DNA of 33,026 nucleotides from assembly GCA_017449745.1 (NCBI GenBank), contig JAFTFD010000318.1, forward strand, positions 1-33,026. The letters run 5' to 3'. Each line of letters starts with the position of its first letter. Position 1 is the first letter of the stretch. The DNA comes from Lachnospiraceae bacterium. Lineage in GTDB: Bacteria > Bacillota > Clostridia > Lachnospirales > Lachnospiraceae. Below the pieces are notes generated by a model. The model ran no database searches and was not told the DNA's origin. It saw only the letters and a program-made list of their open reading frames with translations. Shown piece by piece: positions 1-10,500 of the stretch. The position numbers were made by a program, and so were the translations under genes.

Positions 1-25
1 ATGACTCGCCACCCTTGAAACATCA

Positions 26-2287
26 TTACCTACTTCTTTTTGTGTAGGCAATGCACCAAACTGCAAGTGCCATAAGGCTCATAAGAGCGATCAGCATATA
101 CAGGACCATCATACTGGCATCACCAGTCTGAAGCCTGCGCTCTGCCGTCAGGGGGAAGTAATGAGCTTCCTCTTTCTCTCTTTCAACTGTAAGAACAATC
201 GGAGTCTCAACAGCTTCTTCAGTTACAACTTCTTCCACTACAGGAACAACAATCTCGGGCACAACTGCAGGCTCTTCAACTACGACCGGCTCCTCTGTGG
301 GAACATATGTAATCTCAGGCTGCGGATCGGGAGTATCGACCACGACGGGAGTAGGCTGCGGTGCAGGGACTTCCTCGATGACCGGCTCAGGATCTTTTAC
401 GGGCTCCTCGATCACCTCGGGAACAGGGTCTTCCTCAACTTCGGGCTCTGTAATTTCAGGCTCTTCGGGAGTAGGTTCCTCAACTTCAGGCTCTTCAACT
501 TCGGGCTCTTCCGGTGTGGGTTCCTCTTTTTCAGGTTCCTCAACCTCAGGCTCTTCCGGCTTAGGCTCTTCAACTTCGGGCTCATCGGGAGTAGGCTCTT
601 CAGGAGTCGGCTCCTCGATCTCGGGTTCCTCAGGTGTAGGTTCCTCGCCCTCAGGTTCCTCTACTTCAGGCTCCTCGGGTGTCGGTTCCTCGATCTCGGG
701 TTCTTCCGGAGTAGGATCCTCAGGAGTGGGCTCCTCAATCTCGGGCTCTTCCGGCGTAGGTTCCTCGACCTCAGGCTCTTCCGGCGTAGGTTCCTCCGGT
801 GTGGGCTCTTCGATCTCGGGTTCTTTCTCAGGTGCAGCTATATCCTCAACATTCTGATGAGCACTACTGTGGCTGATGATATCTTCCTTTAACAGGGAAC
901 CATTACTAATGGCTCTTCTGGTCATCGTAACGATATCGATCGTCACGATCTTCTGGGATCCGTCTGCGTAAGTGATCGTGATAGTTTTCACGCCTTTCAC
1001 ATCCATGGTCTCAGTTCCGTCGGAAGACTGTACAGCCTCTGCCCTCTCGACAGAGAAATTCTCTTCAATTCCGGCAATTTCCTGATCAGATTCAGCTTTA
1101 ATGGTCTCAAGGGCTTTTTCAGCCTCCTCGTCGACCATAGCCTGGATCTTTGCCGCTGTCTTTGCCAGCACCTTTTCCTCATGCTTCTGAACGCCGGTCG
1201 CAACGACCTTTACTTCAGGAGCAGCAACGGGTGCCTCAGCGGGAGCTTCCGTCTCAGCTGTTTCAGGAGTGTTTATAACTTCATCCTGAACGGGTTCTGT
1301 TTCAGAAACCTCTGTCTCGGAAGTTTCTGCTTCAGTCATCTCTGTTTCAGTAACTTCTGTTTCAGTAGCCTCTGTTTCGAAAACTTCTGTTTCAGAAACT
1401 TCTGCTTCTGTGACTTCTGCTTCAGCAACACTTGCTTCAGAAACCTCTGTTTCTGCGGCATTTGCCTCGGAAACTTGTTCTTCCGCGGCGGGGGCTATTG
1501 AAACTTCAGCCTCAGAAGCCTCTGTCTCTGCGGGCTGGATTTCTTCGGAAACAGGAGTCTCCTCAGAAACGGCAGTCGCAGCTTCCTGAGGCGCAGGAGC
1601 AGCTGCTTCATCCTCCACGGACATTTCGGGCTCTGTATAAACAGGCTCTTCGATGGCTGCAGGAGCTTCATTCACAATCTCTTCCGTAGCAGCAGACTCT
1701 TCTTCGAAAGATTCAGCGGGAGTCTCAGCTTCAGCATTCTCCGTAGGAACAGCGTCATCAACGATATTCTCAGGGATAATAGCTTCAAGGGCTGCAGGCT
1801 CTTCAACTGGAGGGATGCCGATAAGCTCAGGCATCACAACAGTTTCCATAATTGCCTCTTCCTGGATGGGAGCTTCTGTGATCTCAGCGGGTGCTTCGAT
1901 CTGTTCTGCGGGAAGGATCTGTGTCTGTTCCAAAACAGGGGCTTCAACCTGGACTGCTTCAGGAACAGGCATCTCTGTCATCGCGGTCTCTGCTGCAGGG
2001 CCCTCTGTTGCGGGAGCCTCGACCTGATCATTCTCAAGTACGAAAGCTTCTGCAGGCTGCATTTCCATGACAGGCTCATAAGAGACTTCCGTGGGTGCAG
2101 GAGCAGGTTCGGAATATTCCTGAACGGGCTCGGAAACGGGCTCAGAGATCACTTCGGGAGCCGCTTCTTCGGGTGCAGCGGGTGCTTCGTTAGTAGTTTC
2201 GTCGATCTCGTCAGCATTCGATGTGAATGCGAGAGACAGGTTCAGTGTAGCGACCGCGATAAGGGTCTTAACGAAACCTTTTTTCAT
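26..2287 (-). CDS. Glu/Pro-rich repeat surface protein with LQTGD-type sorting signal
   Basis: A 753-residue secreted wall protein of unknown binding function. Residues 1-25 form a signal peptide (basic start, hydrophobic core, cleavage likely after SNA). The body is very acidic: a Glu/Ala/Pro stretch, then xETEV-type repeats at about 260-340, then a less repetitive part at about 360-470 that may fold (it contains VKTITITYADGSQKIVTIDI), then EEPTPEEPEIEEP-type repeats at about 480-620. The end is a sortase-type tail: LQTGD, about 20 hydrophobic residues, then KRSR. LQTGD departs from LPxTG, so the sortase class is uncertain. AGGAGAAGGAG lies 5 nt before the ATG and fixes the start. A leader of about 200 nt precedes it, carrying the 12-nt motif shared with the adhesin and dnaE genes. 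The repeats probably act as a stalk that lifts the central part away from the wall; that is inference. Confidence 0.85.
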   Translation of the reverse strand: MKKGFVKTLIAVATLNLSLAFTSNADEIDETTNEAPAAPEEAAPEVISEPVSEPVQEYSEPAPAPTEVSYEPVMEMQPAEAFVLENDQVEAPATEGPAAETAMTEMPVPEAVQVEAPVLEQTQILPAEQIEAPAEITEAPIQEEAIMETVVMPELIGIPPVEEPAALEAIIPENIVDDAVPTENAEAETPAESFEEESAATEEIVNEAPAAIEEPVYTEPEMSVEDEAAAPAPQEAATAVSEETPVSEEIQPAETEASEAEVSIAPAAEEQVSEANAAETEVSEASVAEAEVTEAEVSETEVFETEATETEVTETEMTEAETSETEVSETEPVQDEVINTPETAETEAPAEAPVAAPEVKVVATGVQKHEEKVLAKTAAKIQAMVDEEAEKALETIKAESDQEIAGIEENFSVERAEAVQSSDGTETMDVKGVKTITITYADGSQKIVTIDIVTMTRRAISNGSLLKEDIISHSSAHQNVEDIAAPEKEPEIEEPTPEEPTPEEPEVEEPTPEEPEIEEPTPEDPTPEEPEIEEPTPEEPEVEEPEGEEPTPEEPEIEEPTPEEPTPDEPEVEEPKPEEPEVEEPEKEEPTPEEPEVEEPEVEEPTPEEPEITEPEVEEDPVPEVIEEPVKDPEPVIEEVPAPQPTPVVVDTPDPQPEITYVPTEEPVVVEEPAVVPEIVVPVVEEVVTEEAVETPIVLTVEREKEEAHYFPLTAERRLQTGDASMMVLYMLIALMSLMALAVWCIAYTKRSR

Positions 2288-2500
2288 TTTTTCTCCTTCT
2301 CCTCTTTTGTAAGAGGGTTAAAACGTTTTGGTGCATTATGATGAATCAACGGGTAACGTGCTGTCATACAGACCCAAGCCAGCCAACATCGTCGGCAAAT
2401 CCGGAAAACTGAGTTTAAAACGGAGTGGCTCAGGCAGCGCGCGTGCCTGATTCATGTTTTTAATTTTTGAGCGTTATCAGTTTTCTAATACAAATATGTG
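2288..2500 (-). promoter_or_regulatory. Long leader of the Glu/Pro-rich protein gene, with shared motif
   Basis: There is no gene between the adhesin terminator and the start codon at 2287. The minus strand carries ACATATTTGTAT at 2488-2499, the motif also found before the adhesin and dnaE. Unlike those two, it sits about 200 nt from the start codon. The leader contains a hairpin with TCAGGCA/TGCCTGA arms (about 2434-2454) and a weaker GCCGAC/GTTGGC hairpin. I recognise no riboswitch class here. Confidence 0.5.
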
Positions 2501-2529
2501 CAGGGTTCCCCGGAATAAAAAATGGCACG

Positions 2530-2557
2530 AAAAAGGGAAGGCCAAAAAGGCCCTCCC
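2530..2557 (-). terminator. Rho-independent terminator of the adhesin gene
   Basis: On the minus strand the arms GGGAGGGCC and GGCCTTCCC (one G-U pair) enclose a TTTTT loop and are followed by TTTTTCG. It lies about 55 nt past the adhesin stop codon. Confidence 0.85.
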
Positions 2558-2611
2558 TGAAAGCGGGGAATCACATGCAGTCACTGCCTGCAGATACGAA
2601 CTCCGAAGCTG

Positions 2612-5600
2612 TTATGCTTTTTTCTTTCTCAACATGATGATGCATCCCACACATACAGCAATGCCTGCGATGAGTCCTGCGGCCCACAGACCGGTCCTGG
2701 AAGAATCGCCTGTGTTTCTGGAAATCGTGCTTGTGATGGATGTAGAGCTCTGGGCGGGCGTAGTGCCTGCTGCCTGTGCTCCGCTTAACTTTGTATTGAT
2801 GAACTGGACAAGGTTTTCGCCTTCCTTCATGCCGCCGTCCTTTGCAGAGTTTTGGGCAACACTGGCCTGGTATCCGTCTTTGGAGTAATCCAGCTCTTCC
2901 ACGGTATAGGTGTAACCGTAAGGAATATTGTAAATCGTCAGTGATTCGTTGTGGGCAAGTTCAAATCCTGCCTGGCCGGCCGCATTGAACGTGATCTTTC
3001 CGGGGGCTCCCATGAACGTCATATCATAGGTGCCTGTCACGGGCTGGTTCCCGTTCTTCAATGTGACGATAAAGCCGAACTTTTTCGTCTGGTCAGCGCC
3101 GTCTCCTGCGACCTGCTTGGTGACCCTTAAGTTTCCGGCTTTTCCGGAAGCGGTAGGTGCGGGGATAATGCTTTCCTCCTCATCCTTCATGACGACTGTC
3201 AGCTCGTTGGTATCGGTGCGGACAGTAAAGGAGATGTCTTCCGCCGCCTTATAGCCGGAAGGTGCGGCTGCCTCGTGCAGCTTATAAGTCTCACCTGCCT
3301 TTAAGATACCGGTATAGGTCGTGGAACCCGCCGTGGATGTAAAGGAATCAACGACTTTCCCGCCCTTATCCAGGATCTGGAGGCTGGCACCTGCAAGGCC
3401 GTTCCCTGCCGCATCGGTCTTCTGGAAGGTGACCTTTGTCATGCCGTCCACCATGATGATGCTCTTGACTTCCTTTTTATCGACAGTGACTTTTCCGTCG
3501 CTTCCCACGGTAAACGCGATATCATTCGCTGCGATGTATCCTGCAGAAACTCCGGATTCATGGAGCGTATAGGTTCCTGCCGCAAGCCGTACTGCCGCGT
3601 CCTCACTGGACTTGGTCTTTATCTGCTCCTTGATAGAAGAGCTCTTTCCGTCTGTCTCCAGGATGTCGAGAACAGCGCCATCGATCCGTTTTCCGTTGGA
3701 ATCCACCTTGGAGATAGTGACCTCGAACTTGCTGTCAGACTTTTCATCTACCATGGTGATGACTGCCTTGTCCTGCCTGTAAGTCTTTTCGATCGCCTTG
3801 CCGGAAGCGTCTTTTATGGATCGGATCAGGGAAACAGCCCCGTCTGTGCCGACCGTGAATTTAATATCCGCTGCCTTATCGTATCCGCTTGGAGCTGCGC
3901 TCTCTTCAAGGATGTACGTACCTGGTGTAAGCGTCAATGCCTTCTCATTGGCGGTCGTGGACCATGTCTGGTCAAGGATCTTGAGTGTCCCGTTTAAGTG
4001 GTACAGGTTCAGTGTGGCTCCCGCAAGGAGCTGTTCCTTGCCATTTTCCACATATATCTTCCTGATGGTCACGGATGTGCCGTCATACTTATCTGTCATA
4101 ATGACACGTGCTACGGCCTGTCCGCTCACGGAAACTGTCCCGTCCAGGGCCACCGTGAATTTCATGGATTCTGCCTTCACATATCCGTTTGGAGCGAGAG
4201 TCTCCTCCAGGGTGTATTCACCGGGTGCAAGATTCTTTACGGTATGATCCTCTCCTTCCACGGATACCCATTTTTCCTTTTCATTTCCCTTCGCATCGAG
4301 AATGCGGAGCGTTGCCCCGGGGATCTCATCGCCTGCGATGTTCCTCTTGCTGATGAGCACATCATAGGTGACATACTCGTCGGTCATCGTGATCTCAGAA
4401 ACTTCCCTGCCGGAAATACTTGCTTTGCCCCTTGCATCCACATGGAATGAGATCGGGGCGGCCTTTTTGTAGCCTGTAGGGACCGGCTCTTCCTCTTCCA
4501 GCGTATAGTCGCCTTCCGGGAGGCTTTTGATCACGTGCGCGGTACCCGCAGTGCTCTCCCATCTGGTATCCTGCACTTTGGTGCTGCCGCTTGTGTGGTA
4601 GATCGCAAGGTATGCACCGCTGATGGTCTTTCCATTCACATCGACCTTCTTGAAAGGAATGGATGTCTTCTCATAGCCGTCAACCATCTGGATGTTCCCG
4701 TTTTTATCCAGGCCGGCACTTGTTACCTTTCCGTCCTCTCCGATCGTAAAGCTTATGCTCTCTGCCAGCTCATATCCATCCGGCTTCTGCGTCTCTATAA
4801 GGACATATTCACCGGGAAGAAGCGTTTCCTCATGGATCACGCCCGCCCTTGATGTCCACTCTTTGATCGTTGCGCCGTTCTTATCCTCGATCCTGAGCAC
4901 AGCGCCTTCGATCTCATCGCCTGCGATGTCTGTCTTGCGGATCTTTACCGTAAATCTCGTCCTGTTATTGACCATGACGATATTGCCCTCCGCATCCCTG
5001 GCAGGGCAGGTCACGGAACCATCCGCTTCCACGGTAAAGGCAATGGATGACGCAAGGTCATAACCGCTTAACTTTTCCTGTTCGAACAGAGTATATTTTC
5101 CTGCGGGAAGGTCCACCGTGTGGACACCCTCGGACATGGTAGACCAGGAATACAGAATCTTGGTCCCGTTGGTCTCACGTATTGCGAGTTTGGCACCCTC
5201 AACGATGTTTCCTTCGTCATCCACCTTGGAAATGGATACGGGATAATTCTTCTTTTTATCGACCATGACGATCAGGTTTTTCGCTGAATCATACTGGTCG
5301 GAAGTGATCGTTCCGTCCTCACTTACCGTGATGCTTATGGGCTCTGCTTTCACATACCCTGCAGGTACGGGATCCTCTTCGGTAAGGGTATAGCTTCCGG
5401 GTGTGATCCCCGTGATAGTATAAGTATTTTCGGAACTGGACACCCAGCTCCACTCCTCCCCGGAAGTACTTTTTAATTTAAGATGCGCTCCGCTGATCTT
5501 CTTTCCGGATTCATCCTGTTTGCTGATGACCAGCGCGTGGGATATCTTCTTATCCACCATGACGATGGTATTATTGTCAAACTCTTCAATAATGCCGTCG

Positions 5601-7438
5601 TCACCGAGAGTGAACGTGACCGGGTCCGCTGCCTCATAACCAGACGGTACATCTTCCTCGACCAGCCTGTATTTTCCGGCAGGGAGTTTTGTGACTTCAA
5701 GGATATTGCTCTCTGTGGTCTGCAGCACATCGCCATGGATGTTTCCGTCCTCATCCTCGATCCTAAGTGTCGCGCCGGCAATAAGCGTGCCATTCTCATC
5801 CTCTTTGCTGATAAAGATCCGGGTGGGCATATCGGTCATCACAACAGATCCGCATTCCTCCCCATCGATCTCTACCACACCGTTATCCTTCACAATAAAC
5901 TGCACGGGGTCTGCCGTGGTATATCCATCCGGATGGGACTGCTCACGGAGCATGTACTCTCCGGGAAGGAGCTTCTCTTCATGGGCCGTGCCGTCGGTAA
6001 GCCACGCATCGATATCCGAAGCATTTTCCCCTGTCAGGTACAGGACGGCCCCGGATAACGGATCGTCGTTCTCGTCAGTTTTTTCGAACTGCACAGAGAA
6101 GGAAAGCTCGACGCCCTCAATGGAAGCAAGGTTCTGGCGGTTATCCAGTGCCTTATAGATATAGAGTTTATACCTCTTGTGGCCGGGGATATCGGCAAAT
6201 GCCTTATCTGCCCAATAGCCCGCATTATCCCACACTTCGCTCCATTCGCATGCGACATGCCAGATATCATTCTGGATGTCCGCAAAGGAAAGGTTGTCTT
6301 TTTCTCCGAAATATAAGATTGTGATGAGTGCTTCCCGTAAGGTGCTGCCAAGGGGCGTCCCGCCGGGATAGCTGTCACCTGAGCTTAAGATCTCACCGTT
6401 TCTGAGATTGGCATCCGTCCCCTCGATCTTCTGGTAATAGCCATATGGTGTGGAAGCATCTTCATTGAGACAGAACCCGCTGTAAATATTTCCTGTAGCC
6501 AGATGCCGCAGGTTGTTTTCATCCAGGATCGTCGAATAAAAGATGTCCGGATCGTCTATCACCCTGTCTGCGGGATCCAGTGTCGCGGTCCATGTACCGG
6601 GCTTTGCATCCGCATCAAGCTCCAGCGCTTCCGTGGTCCAGATGGAGGAGTCCTCCGCCGCCCAGTTCACGTCCCTCCGAAGGCCGGTGGCGGTCTTGAA
6701 CCTGAAATTCTCACCGAATGTCAGGGATGCCACTGCCGGGACATCCTCGAACATCCTCATCATGTCCGTCACATTTGCCGTCGTAAGATCAGAGATGTTG
6801 ATCCATGCCAGGGACGGGCAGTTCGCAAACATGCTGTTCATGGACACAGTGGATGAGGATTCCACCTTTCCGCTGTAGAACAGACCCGCCTGGGAGAGAT
6901 TCTTCATCGAAGCGAACATACTTCCGGCATCCTCGTTTAAGTGGATATCCGCCGCGTCTGACCAAAGGTAAATGATCTCGTCGTCAAACCAGGCATAGAT
7001 CTTTCCAGCAGATTCCGCCGTATTTACCTCTGCCGCATTCGTTACACCTAAATCCGCCGGGCTGTTATCGGACCAGATGATCGTATGGATGTTCTCATCC
7101 TCACTGGATGCTGACATAGTCGTATCCGGGTTTGCCAGTTCCTTGAGCGTCTTGTTAAAATCCAGTCCTGTCATGAAAGTGGCATCCGAGGCATAGGTAC
7201 GTATTCCGCCAAAGGAAGGGGTTTCATCACTGCCTGCCTCCTGTCCTTTCGTCAGATCCACGTCCGTTTCCTCAATACCGGATCCTTCCGTGACTGTTTC
7301 TTCACCTTCAATGGTGATATCAATGTCCTGTTCCCCGTCATAGTCCGCAGCGAAGACGGGCATAATGGAAGTGACCGCAAGGATCGCAGCCATGCCCGCC
7401 GCAGCGGCCTTTGACAGGATGTTTTTCGCCTTAACCAT
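2612..7438 (-). CDS. Giant adhesin: BspA-like region, thioester domain, ten CnaB repeats, sortase tail
   Basis: A 1,608-residue surface protein. A signal peptide ends at about A30 (VFA). Residues 170-290 resemble BspA-type repeats (VTDMMRMFEDVP). Residues 305-430 match the thioester (TQXA) pattern: GFCLN with C323 and IQNDIW with Q389, the residues that would form the Cys-Gln thioester used for covalent host binding in streptococcal adhesins. Ten SpaA/CnaB repeats of about 90-100 residues follow (about 443-1430). Each keeps the Lys (as ISK or FEK), the catalytic Glu (YTLxE) and a closing Asp (MVD or MTD), or Asn in repeat 4, so internal isopeptide bonds are expected. An FctA/Spy0128-like domain occupies about 1436-1551 (TKQV...FINTK). 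The tail is NTGD (1575-1578), a hydrophobic span and RKKKA. The RBS AAGGAGG before the ATG supports the start. Domain calls are from motif reading, not searches. Confidence 0.88.
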   Translation of the reverse strand: MVKAKNILSKAAAAGMAAILAVTSIMPVFAADYDGEQDIDITIEGEETVTEGSGIEETDVDLTKGQEAGSDETPSFGGIRTYASDATFMTGLDFNKTLKELANPDTTMSASSEDENIHTIIWSDNSPADLGVTNAAEVNTAESAGKIYAWFDDEIIYLWSDAADIHLNEDAGSMFASMKNLSQAGLFYSGKVESSSTVSMNSMFANCPSLAWINISDLTTANVTDMMRMFEDVPAVASLTFGENFRFKTATGLRRDVNWAAEDSSIWTTEALELDADAKPGTWTATLDPADRVIDDPDIFYSTILDENNLRHLATGNIYSGFCLNEDASTPYGYYQKIEGTDANLRNGEILSSGDSYPGGTPLGSTLREALITILYFGEKDNLSFADIQNDIWHVACEWSEVWDNAGYWADKAFADIPGHKRYKLYIYKALDNRQNLASIEGVELSFSVQFEKTDENDDPLSGAVLYLTGENASDIDAWLTDGTAHEEKLLPGEYMLREQSHPDGYTTADPVQFIVKDNGVVEIDGEECGSVVMTDMPTRIFISKEDENGTLIAGATLRIEDEDGNIHGDVLQTTESNILEVTKLPAGKYRLVEEDVPSGYEAADPVTFTLGDDGIIEEFDNNTIVMVDKKISHALVISKQDESGKKISGAHLKLKSTSGEEWSWVSSSENTYTITGITPGSYTLTEEDPVPAGYVKAEPISITVSEDGTITSDQYDSAKNLIVMVDKKKNYPVSISKVDDEGNIVEGAKLAIRETNGTKILYSWSTMSEGVHTVDLPAGKYTLFEQEKLSGYDLASSIAFTVEADGSVTCPARDAEGNIVMVNNRTRFTVKIRKTDIAGDEIEGAVLRIEDKNGATIKEWTSRAGVIHEETLLPGEYVLIETQKPDGYELAESISFTIGEDGKVTSAGLDKNGNIQMVDGYEKTSIPFKKVDVNGKTISGAYLAIYHTSGSTKVQDTRWESTAGTAHVIKSLPEGDYTLEEEEPVPTGYKKAAPISFHVDARGKASISGREVSEITMTDEYVTYDVLISKRNIAGDEIPGATLRILDAKGNEKEKWVSVEGEDHTVKNLAPGEYTLEETLAPNGYVKAESMKFTVALDGTVSVSGQAVARVIMTDKYDGTSVTIRKIYVENGKEQLLAGATLNLYHLNGTLKILDQTWSTTANEKALTLTPGTYILEESAAPSGYDKAADIKFTVGTDGAVSLIRSIKDASGKAIEKTYRQDKAVITMVDEKSDSKFEVTISKVDSNGKRIDGAVLDILETDGKSSSIKEQIKTKSSEDAAVRLAAGTYTLHESGVSAGYIAANDIAFTVGSDGKVTVDKKEVKSIIMVDGMTKVTFQKTDAAGNGLAGASLQILDKGGKVVDSFTSTAGSTTYTGILKAGETYKLHEAAAPSGYKAAEDISFTVRTDTNELTVVMKDEEESIIPAPTASGKAGNLRVTKQVAGDGADQTKKFGFIVTLKNGNQPVTGTYDMTFMGAPGKITFNAAGQAGFELAHNESLTIYNIPYGYTYTVEELDYSKDGYQASVAQNSAKDGGMKEGENLVQFINTKLSGAQAAGTTPAQSSTSITSTISRNTGDSSRTGLWAAGLIAGIAVCVGCIIMLRKKKA

Positions 7439-7491
7439 GATAAATTCCTCCTTGTAATAAAGGTAAAAAAGGCAATGAGGAGTATTCCTCT

Positions 7492-7503
7492 ATACAAATA
7501 TGT
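7492..7503 (-). promoter_or_regulatory. Shared 12-nt motif upstream of the adhesin gene
   Basis: ACATATTTGTAT on the minus strand, about 55 nt before the adhesin start codon. The identical 12-mer is at 2488-2499 and 11749-11760, each upstream of another gene of this block. It may be a -10 region or an operator. I see no convincing -35 at fixed spacing in all three copies. Confidence 0.5.
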
Positions 7504-7530
7504 CGGAAAGTATCGAAGCTATAACGGCAC

Positions 7531-7560
7531 AGAAAAAGACCTGCCGGTTAAGACAGGTCC
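7531..7560 (-). terminator. Terminator of the dnaE-like gene
   Basis: On the minus strand GACCTG and CAGGTC arms enclose a 10-nt loop and are followed by TTTTTCTG. It begins 18 nt after the dnaE stop codon and separates dnaE from the adhesin promoter. Confidence 0.8.
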
Positions 7561-7577
7561 TCTTCTTATTTCATTAT

Positions 7578-10500
7578 TCAGTCATTTCTGCAAACTTCTC
7601 CGATCCCGTTCTCTTCCATCCAATCGATGGTCGCATGGGAGACGATGAGGTTTGCTTCTCTCCAGTAGTCTTCTTCCCCGTCAGCTGTCCAGGCAATGAT
7701 CCGGTCATCCTGGTCCTGATGTTCTTTTGCCTTCTCGCAAAGATCGACCCAGCAGGCCAAATTCCTGACCTTTACATGGATGTCCTTGTAAGCCTTTTTG
7801 GCCTCCGAGAATGATTTCACTGCCAGCTGCATCTGCCCGTCACGGTAGTCATCCGCCCTTAAGGCGCCGCTCATGATCACGGGGTCGTGTACCGAAGTTA
7901 ATTTTTCAGCCACGTCCTCATCCCACGTGATGCCGCGGATCGTGCCGAATTTCGTCACCGCGTCAAAGCTGGCGAATGTCTTGCCGTTTTTTGTCGTCCT
8001 TACAGACACATTGTCCGGATAGACAAGGAGCTTTACATTGTCAGCACGGTTGTCTACACTCTCCAGCTTCTTCCCGCCTGCCTGCGCCACATCCTCATAA
8101 CCGTTGAAGATCCTGGTGGTAAGGTATGTCCCGATCGCCTCCGTTTCCTTTTGCATCAGGTAGAGGGGATCCGGTATGGAATAATGCCGGTTGATACCCG
8201 CCATCATTTCCTTTGCATCCGCGATCCTGTTCTGGAGACGGGCGACAGTCCTTGCAAGGACCTTCATGTTCGGCTTTTTTCCGCCGTTCATCTCCCTTGC
8301 TTCGTCGTCTTTTCCATCTTCGATCAGCTGCGCAAGCTTTAATTTCTCACGCAGTTCCTTTCCGGCCGAGGCCATGGATGAAACAAGCTCAACGATGTCA
8401 TTGGCATTGCTGATCAGGTCATACCTGCCGGGGCAGATATTATCGAAAGCGCCCGCGCATGCAAGGGATACGAATACATCCTTCTTGCAGTTTGTCCTTA
8501 TAAGGAAATCAGTGATATCCGTAAACGGACCGTTCTCCTCACGTTCCCGGATGATATCCGGTGCACTTCCGACAGCACTCTTTACATCACCAAGACCGAA
8601 ATAGATACTGTCATTGATGAGTTCAAGGGATTCCTGGGAAATATTGATGTCAGGGTTTCTGACCTCGATATTCCTGTCCTTGCATTCCTTTACGAGCGGC
8701 TGGATCACATCGATCGATGTGTACCGCATCGCGGAGCGGAAGAACTCGGCGGTGTAGTACTGCTTCAAATACCCCGTAATGTATGCAACATAGGAATATA
8801 CCGCCGCATGCGCGAGGTTGAAACCATAGGCAGCGAACTCCATCATGGTATCAAAGATCTCATTGGCATCCTTTTCACTGACCCCGTTTTTAACGCAGCC
8901 GGGAATACCTTTGCTCTCATCACCATAAATGAATATCTGTCTCTGCGCCGCCAGTTCCTTTTCCTTCTTTTTGCTCATGGCACGGCGGACAAGGTCCGCG
9001 CCGCCAAGGGAATAGCCCGCAAGGTCACGGAAGATCTGCTGCACCTGCTCCTGGTACACAATAAAGCCGTATGTACTTTTCAGGATAGGTTCCAGCTGCG
9101 ACACCTTGTAAGTGACCACGCCTTCTCTTTTTGCCTTCACGACCTTTGGTATCTGGTCCATCGGCCCCGGCCTGTAAAGCGCGTTCAGCAGGATCAGGTC
9201 ATCCAGACTCTCCGGATGGAACTGCCTGAGCGTCTTTTTCATTCCGGGACTCTCAAACTGGAATATGCGGTTGGTATTGCCCTCCGCAAACAGCTTAATG
9301 ACGTCCTTTTCAATGGGTAGGTTGTCCAGGTCCAGCGAAACACCGGGATTGTGCTTGGCAATATCCCGGACAGTGTCGGTGATGATATCCAGGTTGATGA
9401 GCCCGAGGAAGTCAAATTTCAGCATCCCGTACTCTTCCACCTCTGTCTTGTCCATCTGCGATACCCATGCGCCGTCAATATTGAACAGCGCCGTGTACTG
9501 TTTGATATCGCCATTGTCCGCGAGGACAACGCCTGCCGCGTGCTGGCCAGTCTGGGAATAGGTCCCTTCCAGTTTCTTTGCTATTTTGTAGATCGCCATG
9601 GCGTCATCGTTATCGCCGAATTCAGCCATGATATCCCCATCTGCATCGGCAAGCTTGGCACCAGGCGCTGCCGGAACGAGCTTTGCCATCGCATCTCCCA
9701 GGGAAAGGAATGTCTTATGGGCATCCTTCTCTCCGGGGTGCTTTTTTGCGCCGTATACCTTGGCAGTCTGCTTGATGGCGTTTTTAGCCGCCATGGTGCC
9801 TCTTGTCATGATCGTGCAGATACCGTCATTTCCAAACTTTGCCCGCATGATCTGAATCAGAAGGTCACGGATATGCTGGGAAAAATCAACGTCGATATCA
9901 GGCATTGTCACGCGCTCCGGGTTAAGGAAGCGCTCAAACACAAGGTTGAACCTGATAGGATCGATAGCCGTCATTCCGGTCAGGTAACAGACGATACTTG
10001 CAGCGCCTGAACCCCTGCCGGGGCCTACCGCGTATCCGGGAAGCGACTGGTCAGCTTCAATATAGGAAAGAATGGATTCCAGGTCCATCTCTGTGACATG
10101 TACCTGCAGATAACGGAACCTGTCGTCCGGCATATGGCCTAATTTCTTCCCGACATTGATATACCACTGGACGACAAGGAAATAATCGGCAAAGCCCATA
10201 TCCCTGATCACCGAAAGCTCATACTGAAGTCGGTCTTCCAGTTCATCTGTCCATTCCGGGTATCTTTTCGGGATCCCTTCCCTGGCCAGTTTTTCAAGGA
10301 AAGCAAGGGACTCTTCCTTCGTCCAGTCCTTATTCCACTTTGGATAATGCTCTCCCTTTTCCAGAGTACCTTCATCACACATCGAGAGGATCTGCGATAT
10401 GCCGGAAAATGCTTCATAAACGTCTTCTTCTTTCCCGAGCATGGAAACCAGGGCATCTGTCAGTTCTTCATCCGATTTGAAATAGAGCTCATAGTCGGAA

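Noticed and set aside
297-857. Plus-strand Ser/Gly-rich open frame
   Set aside because: It mirrors the Glu/Pro codon repeats of the minus-strand wall protein and has no RBS.
2288-2500. Cyclic-di-GMP riboswitch in the wall-protein leader
   Set aside because: I could not place the conserved core of either known class.
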